A stretch of DNA of 14,645 nucleotides, from contig JWZX01001764.1 of NCBI GenBank assembly GCA_001275005.1, forward strand, positions 1 through 14,645, written 5' to 3'. The notes beneath the pieces are model-generated. The model was not told where the DNA came from. It did not search any database and worked only from the letters and a program-made list of their open reading frames with translations. This document shows positions 1-6,323 of the stretch, one piece after another. Position 1 is the stretch's first letter, and each line of letters opens with the position of its first letter. This DNA comes from Chrysochromulina tobinii. Taxonomy: Eukaryota; Haptophyta; Prymnesiales; Chrysochromulinaceae. The position numbers and the translations under genes are program-made.

Positions 1-637
1 GCCCTTGAGCGCGCGCAGCGTCGGCCGACGTCGGCGGTCCGCAAGGGGCGTCCTCGAGGGCGTCCTCGTTGACGAGCTGAGTCGAGAGCCAGCACACTGG
101 TGGTGTGGGTGCGTCGGCTGCTCGCGGTGCGGTGGCGTCGTCCTGAGCGTCTTGCGTGTAGAGCGGCTCCTCCGTCGCCGCCTGCCGCTCCGCCTCGGTG
201 GGGAAGTCGCTCACGACGCCCAGCAGCCGCCCGAGCTCCGGGCCACTCTTGCCAGCGAGGTGGCCGGTGCACAGGGAACGCGAGAGGAGGCGGATAAGCT
301 CGACGTCCACGTCGAGAAAGTGCGCGCCATGCAACAGCTGCGCGAGCTGCGCGAGCGAGCACCCCTCCAGCGCCCCGCCCTCCTCCGCACCGCCCTCGGC
401 GACGAGCGAGAGCGTGCGGAGCGCAGCCGCAGGCACCAGAGTGGCGAACGCCCCCTCGGCGCCGCCCGTGTCGCTCACCCAGTTGGCGAGCGCGGCAGAT
501 CGCGCCGCGGCCGAACGGGACCACGCGACCACTTCGCCCTCGGCGCTTCGCACCCTCACATCGCTGTCGTCGCCGTCGCCGACGATGACGTCGCCGCCGC
601 CGCTGTCGCCGCCGACGCCGACCCGACGTCGCTTCAT
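1..637 (-). CDS. SKP1-family (BTB/POZ-fold) protein, 3' part cut by window edge
   Basis: The minus-strand frame is open from an ATG at 637-635 to the left edge (212 codons, no stop seen). After a basic start (MKRRR) and a Gly/Asp-rich linker, residues 26-57 (DVRVRSAEGEVVAWSR...) match the first strands of the SKP1 BTB fold. Residues 64-81 match the segment that normally reads VPLPNV. Residues 94-123 contain LAQLLHGAHFLDVDVELIRLL, the equivalent of the SKP1 helix ending in NYLDIKGLLDV. Residues 124-160 (CTGHLAGKSGPELGRLLGVVSDFPTEAERQAATEEPLY) match the Skp1 dimerisation segment that in SKP1 reads GKTPEEIR...DFTEEEE. In the family such proteins bridge cullin 1 to F-box proteins in SCF ubiquitin ligases; that role is inferred here. 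Oddities are the absence of the terminal WCEE-type residues and an unrelated tail of at least 50 residues. The start has A at -3. Family assignment is fairly sure; orthology to SKP1 itself is not. Confidence 0.85.
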   Translation of the reverse strand, partial: MKRRRVGVGGDSGGGDVIVGDGDDSDVRVRSAEGEVVAWSRSAAARSAALANWVSDTGGAEGAFATLVPAAALRTLSLVAEGGAEEGGALEGCSLAQLAQLLHGAHFLDVDVELIRLLSRSLCTGHLAGKSGPELGRLLGVVSDFPTEAERQAATEEPLYTQDAQDDATAPRAADAPTPPVCWLSTQLVNEDALEDAPCGPPTSADAARAQG

Positions 638-651
638 GATCCTCCGAACAT
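634..651 (-). promoter_or_regulatory. Five-codon upstream ORF overlapping the SKP1-like start
   Basis: An upstream ATG (651-649) with A at -3 opens a five-codon frame, M-F-G-G-S, whose TGA stop (636-634) overlaps the main ATG as ATGA. If the transcript begins upstream of 651, ribosomes would terminate exactly on the main start codon. The arrangement is seen directly; a regulatory effect is inferred and depends on the transcription start. Confidence 0.45.
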
Positions 652-880
652 GTTCACGATCACAGGACCAACCTTTTTGGTGCCATCTCGGGAACCGCAA
701 TCTCCGGCTCTGTGCCGTTTCATACTTTTCACGACCGTTATAAGAGTTTACTGTTCACACTTTCACGGGTCTCTCTCTCCGCCCGATCGGCGATCGCCGA
801 CCCTTAGCAACCGGGGAAAAATTGGGATGGACCAGTTTGTGTGGGACGTCCCAGCTTGGGTGGTGTGTCCCGGAGAGGGA

Positions 881-910
881 GTGGGATGACCCACCGCCGG
901 GTCATCCCAC
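881..910. repeat. Perfect 12-bp inverted repeat, 6-nt loop
   Basis: GTGGGATGACCC (881-892) is followed by six bases and then its exact reverse complement GGGTCATCCCAC (899-910). The right arm recurs exactly at 1069-1080, so this arm belongs to the local repeat family. Confidence 0.85.
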
Positions 911-1001
911 ACTTTCATGGGACGCCCCAGGCGGTTGAGACGTCCCACGCGATGTGGGACGTCCCACGTGGGTGGCAGGGCTATCAGTCAGTCCCAGTTT
1001 T

Positions 1002-1074
1002 TCCCAGTTTGGCTGAGGTGTCCCATTTTGGCTGGGGTGTCCCGGTTTGGCTGGGATGTCCCAGCTGTGGGTCA
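1002..1074. repeat. 19-bp tandem repeat
   Basis: Three consecutive 19-bp units begin with TCCC at 1002, 1021 and 1040, of the form TCCCAGTTTGGCTGAGGTG with a few substitutions. A degenerate fourth unit follows at 1059 and a partial 9-bp unit precedes at 992. Related units (TCCCGAGTTT...) reappear at 1166 and 1186, so the array probably once extended to about 1205. Confidence 0.8.
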
Positions 1075-1200
1075 TCCCACTTTGAAGCGAGCTGACACCC
1101 ACGCCAAGTGGTCCGTCCCAGTGCCGTGTGGGACGTCCCGCGTGCATGCCCGCGTGGGTGGGCTGTCCCCGAGTTTGGGTAGTTGTCCCGAGTTTTGCTG

Positions 1201-1658
1201 TGGGTACGACGCCGGACCCCCGGCGGCCGCGGCGGGACGGGACCCGCAGCCGCACCCGGGGACTGGCGGTGGCGCGCGCGGAACGGGTACGGTACAAGGC
1301 GTTCGGTTCGCGCGCAGTGTCGAGTGTGGAGTAGAGCGCACCCGAAACCGCACACCACACGTAAGCTTTCACTCGAGGCCGCCCACACTACAACATACAC
1401 AGCCACACCCGCCATAGATACGCGCGATGAGCATGCAGCGCATGACCTTTCCCTTTGACCATGAGGTTGAGGACGACCACGTATGTCGCGTTCCCGGGCC
1501 GTAGTCTTTGTGTGGCCTCTGCGATGCGAATGGTGGCTGCGATGGCGGTGCGCACAGGCACACGCGGTGTGGCATCGACACACGGAGCACACCACGCGAC
1601 CGACATGGCGCCCACAAGATCGAGGACCGCCCACGCGAGGGCGGCACGCAGGAGCCGT
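1201..1658. other. 3' flank of Munc13-like gene, no gene seen
   Basis: This stretch lies directly downstream of the minus-strand Munc13-like stop codon. Open frames here on both strands are short, Arg/His/Cys-rich and resemble no family I know. It probably holds the 3' UTR of that gene and the distal upstream region of the SKP1-like gene. I see no tRNA, clear polyadenylation hexamer or repeat. Confidence 0.4.
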
Positions 1659-4600
1659 CTAAACCAACGGCTCGAGCGTGCGGTAGGCCTCAAGCGCCGG
1701 CCGCCCGTCAACATTGAGCGCCTGCCCCTCGGCAAGCTCAGCGGGCTGCTCCATGACGACGCTGGCTGCCTCGCGGTCGTCGAGGCGAAGCGCGAGTGCC
1801 ACGAGCGGCGCGGCGCGCGTCGGACCAGTCGGCCGGATGCGGTACTGCTGCAGAAGCGCCGCGGTGGGCAGCTCGGTGAGCGCGAGAGTCGCTTGTAACG
1901 GCGTGGCGCGCTGGGTCAGCCACCTCTTCGTCGGACCGTCCGTAGCGTCGAGCAGCACCGCCGCGAAGTCTCGCATCAGTTGGATCGCGCCTTTGACGAA
2001 GGAGTCACCCAGCTCGCGCGGCGTGTACAGTTGCTTTCGGAGCGCCTCGAGTAGATCGCTCAGCACGTCCGTCCAGAGCCTTTGCAGCAGCCGCTGCACT
2101 GCCTCGGGCGCGAGCCACCGGCACAGACGGTCGAGCGTGCGCGCTTGGACCAAGTTGAACTCCGAAGCACCACCCGCCTTGGTCCCAAGAAGGGTGCCGC
2201 TAGGCGTCGCGGGCGCTCCGAGCTTCGCAATGTGGGCACGTACGGGGCGTAGCAGCTTGTCGGCGAGCACGCTGATCTGCTCATCGGAGGTGCGGCGCAG
2301 CGCGCCGAACACTTCGACGAAGCACGCCGACACGATCGAGCTCTGCTCGGTCGACGAGTGAAGCGTCTCCTCGATCGTCGAGGCGAGCGTCTGAAGCTGC
2401 CGGCGCGCTGCCCACGCATTCGACGCGATCAAGCAGTGCCTACGCAGCTCACGAGAGCTCACAGGGTGAGGGCCGCCGCCCTCGCCCTCGTCGCCCTCGT
2501 CGCCCTCGTTGGCCTCGTCGTTGCCGTCCTCCTCGTACTCATCGTCGTCCACGTCGCGCGTCGCGGGCGAGCCCGGCCCCGGCTCGGCCGCGCCCGGCTT
2601 CGCGCCGTCCGTGCCCCCGAGCAGCCCGAGCAGAGGGTCGTCATCCTTCATCGGGGCGAAGGCATCCAGAGGGTCGTCGACCGGCGGCTCCGTCTCCACC
2701 CTCAGCAACTTCAGGAGCTCCCGCATCCGCTCCGCGAGCATCTCACGACGGCGTTGACGAAGCTCCTCGAGGCTCACACCGTCACTGCCCACTTCCTCGA
2801 GGCCCGGCGGCGCTTGCACCTTGACACGCAGCTGCGACGCCGTCTTGAGCAGCCTCAACGCCTGCGCCGCGCTCGTGACAGCCTCGCCGTTGACGGAGAG
2901 CACACGCTCGCCCGGGTGGATCAACGTCGCAAGCACCGATGTGGGCTGCACGTACGTGATCAGCACGTCGGTGCCTCGGAGCAGGCCGCGCGCCACGCCC
3001 TGTACCCCAAGCAGCGGCTCCGCACCCGCGGCCTTGTTCGCGACCACTGTGCGATCCTTGCCTGTGGCGGCTGGCGGCGGCGCGCTGGCGCTCGCGGCCG
3101 TAGCGGCCTTGGCCAAGACCGCCGCAAAGGTGGCATGGTGGTCCGCGATCCCCTGCGCGGCGCTCACCGCCTCCCCACACACGACGACGTCGAGACGGCG
3201 CAGCGAGTTGACCATTGTGAAGCATGCGCGGAAGAGGAGGATGAGCGTACGCGAGTGGCGCCCCGGACCAACGGGCCGCCAGTGGCGCCAATTGGTCTCG
3301 TCATCAAGCGCCTCATTGACCCACGATTCGATGTGGCGACTCGCGACGCGCAGCCATTCGAAGACAAAGGGGCTGTACCACATGCGGTCACCGATGAGCA
3401 TCAGCTCGTCCCCAACGCCGTCTCCCATGCCGCTGCTGGGGCTAGCCGAGAGCGCCGGAGAGCGCGCCTCGCCGCCCTCGCCGCCGCCCTCGCCGCCGCC
3501 CTCCGCGTCGTCGTCCAGAAAGGCAGCGGCGGCGTTGGCGGCGACGCCCCCGGCCGCGGTCGCTTGGAGAAGCATCACGATGCGCCGATGCTCGAGCGCC
3601 ATGCTGAGCACCTCCACGAGCGCCATGTCGACCGGTAGACTCTCGCCGAGCATATGCAAGGGCTCGAGCACCGCAAAGTGGAGTGCCTCCGCCCACACCT
3701 GCACGAGCGCCCCGGGGCCTCCCACGACCCCGGAGAGCAGGCTGAGCTGAAGCGGGAGCGCGCGCTGCAGCCGCACGCGCAGACGTTTGAGTCGCACCCA
3801 ATGTGTCCACACCTCGTCGCGCACGTCAGCGGCCTGCGACGCCTTCGGCCGATCTCCCTTCTTCGTCTTCTCGGACGCGCCGCTCGCCGTCAGCGCCTTT
3901 GGTCGGCGCGTCTGGCTCGCAGCCCGCATCTCTTGCTCCGTCATCAGCGTGGCTGCCGCACGGAGTGCCGAGCGTGAAGACGCCGCGAGCGAGGGTGGGC
4001 ACACCTTGGACTGCCATACAAACCGCTCGCCGCCGCCCACGCCGCTCGCCTCGCTCCCTTCCTTCACTTGCCACTCGTCGCCGCGCTCGTCATGCATGTC
4101 ACGGTACGAGACGCGGCCCGTGTCCTCGGCAGGGGTCAACCGATGCGAGAGCGAGAGCAAATGGACCAAGAGCTCGGCGCACTTGGCCCCTTCGGCGACG
4201 CCGTGCTCGGCGCCGCCACCGCCCTCCTCGGCCTCGGCCACCATCTCGTCGCGCTCGGCAATGAGGGTGGGGAGGCGCGCACTCACGTAGCCCGAGAGCG
4301 CGCTCAAGCACGCCGAGTAGCAGCTCAACTCGGCGCGTCCGACAGCCACAGTGCTGTCCTCGTCCGCCTCGTCCGCGCCAGCGCCGTCCCCGAGCGCGCC
4401 GTACCGAGCGCCGCCCTCGCCCTCCTCCCAAGTCGACAGACGCCCCCTCAGCTGGCTCGGGGACGCCGCGGCCGCCGACTGCAACGCAAGGTCTGCCTTG
4501 GTCCCAAACCTCTTTCTCCGCGCGCCGCCCGAAGACTGCGCCCCCGCGCCGCCAGCGCCGCCCAAGTCGTGCGCCGCCTCGTGCGCGCTCGAGTCCTCCG

Positions 4601-6173
4601 CCTTCACAGCGAGCAGAACTTGGGCGAGCGCATCGGACGCGAGCCGTAGAATGTCGGGCGGCGCGCCCGCGCCGCGCCCGTTCGCGTCTGCAGCGACTGC
4701 GCCCTCGACCGCGACCGAAAGGACCCCGAGCGCCCGCCAGAGCTGGGAGATGGCGCAGCGCGCGACGAGCTCATCGAGGAGCCAGCCACTGATGCCGCCA
4801 CGCAGCAGGAATGAGCCATCCTCCTCCACAGGAAAGGGCGGCGGCGCATCGAGTGAGCGAGCGACCCCTCTCGTCAGGTCGCTCGCAAAGGCGCGCCGCT
4901 GCCACGCCGAGACCAGCGCGAAGAGGACGATCTGATGCACCCGACCCGCACGGCCCAGATCGCACTGAAAGGGCGGCGCCGAGGACACGGGCGGCGGGGG
5001 CGACGCCTCTGGTGCGCCCGCTGCGGCTGCCTCGCCGTCGATCAAGTTACACACATCCTGGAGGACTGAGACGACTTTCTCGCACGCGTCCGACTGCTCG
5101 AGCATAAACACCTTGGGCTTCGGCTTGTGGGTGAACTTGATCGAGACGGTGCAATAGCCGGCCTGATGCGCCCAGGCGCCCTCGACAGCGGCGAGGTCAA
5201 TCTCGTGCCGCTCATAGAGCACTTGCGACTCCGTGATTTCGAGCTTCACCTTGGTCATCGCCCCAAACTTGCCATGCGTCGAGGCCCAGGCCGCGAGCAG
5301 CACCTTCGATTTCGTCACCGTCGAGCCTCCCGCGGCTCCTCCGCCTTTGGCGGCCGCCGCGCGCAGCATGGCCTGCTTCTGCTTACTCTGCTTGCTCGTG
5401 CCGGCCGCGTCGGCCTCTTTCTTCTTGCGCTCAAAGGACAAAGAGCGAAGTATCGAGAACGACTTCCCACCGCCTCCATCCTCTCCGCCGCCGCTGGCTC
5501 CGCGACCGCTGCCGCCATCGGAGCTCACCACGGCCTCTTTTTTCTTGCGCTCAAAGGAAAGGGAACGTAGCACCGAGAACGACTGGGCGCCGCCCGTATG
5601 CGCCGCGGCGGTCGACGCACTCTTCAGTGCCAGTTGGCGTGTTGGCGCGGCCTTCGGCGGCAGGTCCTTTATACCGAGGCGCTCGCGCAGAGGCTTCCTG
5701 AGCGCCTCGAGCGCGGCGGCACGGCGGCGCCAGCGTAAACTTGCGGCCAGCGCGCTGCGCGAGCCGCCAATCCTCGAGAACCGCTCCTGGTCGCGGCACT
5801 CAGAGAGCGACGCCTCGAGGTCGGCCAGCGCCACGCGTCCGGCAAAATTCTCCTCCGGCGCCTCCTCGCCGAGCGGTTCGGGCGGCGCGGGGTCATCTCC
5901 TGTATTGCTGTCGTTCCGGCGCAACTCATCGAGAATGGCGAGCAGCAGCTCACAGCGGCCTTCAAAGGCTGGTGCATAGGCAATCACAGGGTAGGCAAGG
6001 CAGCGGCGCAGGTGACTCTCGACGGCGGCGAGCTCAGCCGGCGTTGCGTCGCAGCGTGGAAAGATGACACGCGTGGTAGCCACAACCTCGGCATTCGAGG
6101 GTCCGACGAGGTCCTCGAGGCTAATCATCGGCGGCAAGTCAAACTCATCGCTTTCGCTGTCGCTGTCCGTCAT
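1659..6173 (-). CDS. Munc13-like MHD protein with internal PDZ domain
   Basis: This is a 1504-residue single open frame. The ATG (6173-6171) has G at -3 and is preceded by GCC; the stop is TAG. The order is: acidic start; a basic motif occurring twice (198-214 and 238-254); a PH-like beta-rich segment at about 289-380; a helical body; an MHD1-like segment at about 930-1000, containing FVFEWLRVASRHIESWVNEALDD, a Trp/Pro turn and HSRTLILLFRACFTMVNSLRRL; a PDZ domain at about 1050-1122 with the core GERVLSVNGEAVTSAAQALRLLK; an acidic stretch (1207-1233); and an MHD2-like helical region at about 1238-1440 (LDRLCRWLAPEAVQRLLQRLWTDVLSDLLEAL). In Munc13/CAPS/DUF810 proteins the MUN region promotes vesicle docking and SNARE assembly, so a role in exocytosis or trafficking is inferred. 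No C1 or C2 domain is visible, which is unusual. The coding sequence is certain, PDZ likely, Munc13 kinship moderate. It shares a promoter with MCM10. Confidence 0.75.
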   Translation of the reverse strand: MTDSDSESDEFDLPPMISLEDLVGPSNAEVVATTRVIFPRCDATPAELAAVESHLRRCLAYPVIAYAPAFEGRCELLLAILDELRRNDSNTGDDPAPPEPLGEEAPEENFAGRVALADLEASLSECRDQERFSRIGGSRSALAASLRWRRRAAALEALRKPLRERLGIKDLPPKAAPTRQLALKSASTAAAHTGGAQSFSVLRSLSFERKKKEAVVSSDGGSGRGASGGGEDGGGGKSFSILRSLSFERKKKEADAAGTSKQSKQKQAMLRAAAAKGGGAAGGSTVTKSKVLLAAWASTHGKFGAMTKVKLEITESQVLYERHEIDLAAVEGAWAHQAGYCTVSIKFTHKPKPKVFMLEQSDACEKVVSVLQDVCNLIDGEAAAAGAPEASPPPPVSSAPPFQCDLGRAGRVHQIVLFALVSAWQRRAFASDLTRGVARSLDAPPPFPVEEDGSFLLRGGISGWLLDELVARCAISQLWRALGVLSVAVEGAVAADANGRGAGAPPDILRLASDALAQVLLAVKAEDSSAHEAAHDLGGAGGAGAQSSGGARRKRFGTKADLALQSAAAASPSQLRGRLSTWEEGEGGARYGALGDGAGADEADEDSTVAVGRAELSCYSACLSALSGYVSARLPTLIAERDEMVAEAEEGGGGAEHGVAEGAKCAELLVHLLSLSHRLTPAEDTGRVSYRDMHDERGDEWQVKEGSEASGVGGGERFVWQSKVCPPSLAASSRSALRAAATLMTEQEMRAASQTRRPKALTASGASEKTKKGDRPKASQAADVRDEVWTHWVRLKRLRVRLQRALPLQLSLLSGVVGGPGALVQVWAEALHFAVLEPLHMLGESLPVDMALVEVLSMALEHRRIVMLLQATAAGGVAANAAAAFLDDDAEGGGEGGGEGGEARSPALSASPSSGMGDGVGDELMLIGDRMWYSPFVFEWLRVASRHIESWVNEALDDETNWRHWRPVGPGRHSRTLILLFRACFTMVNSLRRLDVVVCGEAVSAAQGIADHHATFAAVLAKAATAASASAPPPAATGKDRTVVANKAAGAEPLLGVQGVARGLLRGTDVLITYVQPTSVLATLIHPGERVLSVNGEAVTSAAQALRLLKTASQLRVKVQAPPGLEEVGSDGVSLEELRQRRREMLAERMRELLKLLRVETEPPVDDPLDAFAPMKDDDPLLGLLGGTDGAKPGAAEPGPGSPATRDVDDDEYEEDGNDEANEGDEGDEGEGGGPHPVSSRELRRHCLIASNAWAARRQLQTLASTIEETLHSSTEQSSIVSACFVEVFGALRRTSDEQISVLADKLLRPVRAHIAKLGAPATPSGTLLGTKAGGASEFNLVQARTLDRLCRWLAPEAVQRLLQRLWTDVLSDLLEALRKQLYTPRELGDSFVKGAIQLMRDFAAVLLDATDGPTKRWLTQRATPLQATLALTELPTAALLQQYRIRPTGPTRAAPLVALALRLDDREAASVVMEQPAELAEGQALNVDGRPALEAYRTLEPLV
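5412..5582 (-). repeat. Internal duplication encoding a basic SFERKKKEA motif
   Basis: Two 51-bp copies, 5532-5582 (residues 198-214) and 5412-5462 (residues 238-254), encode SFSVLRSLSFERKKKEA and SFSILRSLSFERKKKEA, 120 bp apart with a Gly/Ser-rich spacer. Almost every protein residue is kept while many third codon positions differ, which suggests selection on the peptide. Serines after Arg and a KKK cluster fit a phospho-regulated membrane- or partner-binding linear motif; that is inference. Confidence 0.85.
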
Positions 6174-6323
6174 GGCTTTCGTTCGTACTTTCGCGAGAAG
6201 GATCTCGAGAGAGGAGGCTCGCTGCGATGGTCGGACACACCGAAAACTCGAACGTCACGTGATTGGGCACCACCCAGAGGTTCAGCATTGTGACGCCGTC
6301 TCGGCATTTACCCGCGCTTTCCA
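6174..6323. promoter_or_regulatory. Bidirectional promoter, Munc13-like / MCM10
   Basis: Only 150 bp separates two divergent start codons. The interval contains TTTCGCGA (6189-6196), close to an E2F site; a CACGTG E-box (6256-6261) immediately followed by ATTGG (6262-6266), an inverted CCAAT box; and TTTACCCGCGC at 6308-6318, a weaker E2F-like match. E2F control of MCM genes is established in animals and plants, so an S-phase promoter is plausible. The motif matches are seen; activity is inferred. Confidence 0.55.

Larger units (their letters stand above)
638..1200. promoter_or_regulatory. Upstream region of SKP1-like gene with palindrome array
   Basis: This is the proximal upstream DNA of the minus-strand SKP1-like gene. 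Five 12-bp near-palindromes of the form TGGGAYGYCCCR lie at 842-853, 918-929, 955-966, 1052-1063 and 1129-1140. The copies at 842 and 955 are perfect palindromes (TGGGACGTCCCA). Many isolated GGGA/TCCC half-sites lie between them. The GACGTC core is shared with C-box sites of plant-type bZIP factors, but no binding factor can be named. The region could equally be a decayed minisatellite. Confidence 0.5.

Noticed and set aside
5-889. 294-codon plus-strand open frame
   Set aside because: Antisense to the SKP1-like gene, which has clear family motifs; the rest is repeat-derived.
992-1205. CRISPR-like or satellite array
   Set aside because: Units are adjacent without unique spacers and the genome is eukaryotic; it is a short minisatellite.
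841-1372. Open frames on both strands over the TCCCA repeats (Trp/Pro/Gly-rich peptides)
   Set aside because: The peptides mirror the DNA repeats on both strands, which indicates translation of a minisatellite rather than a gene.
1388-1735. 115-codon minus-strand frame with a hydrophobic stretch at the end of the Munc13-like gene
   Set aside because: It overlaps the gene end in another frame, has no good start and no recognisable similarity; most likely 3' UTR.
2358-3638. 426-codon plus-strand open frame
   Set aside because: Antisense to the MHD/PDZ protein; Arg/His/Leu-rich with no recognisable motif, whereas the minus frame has domains.
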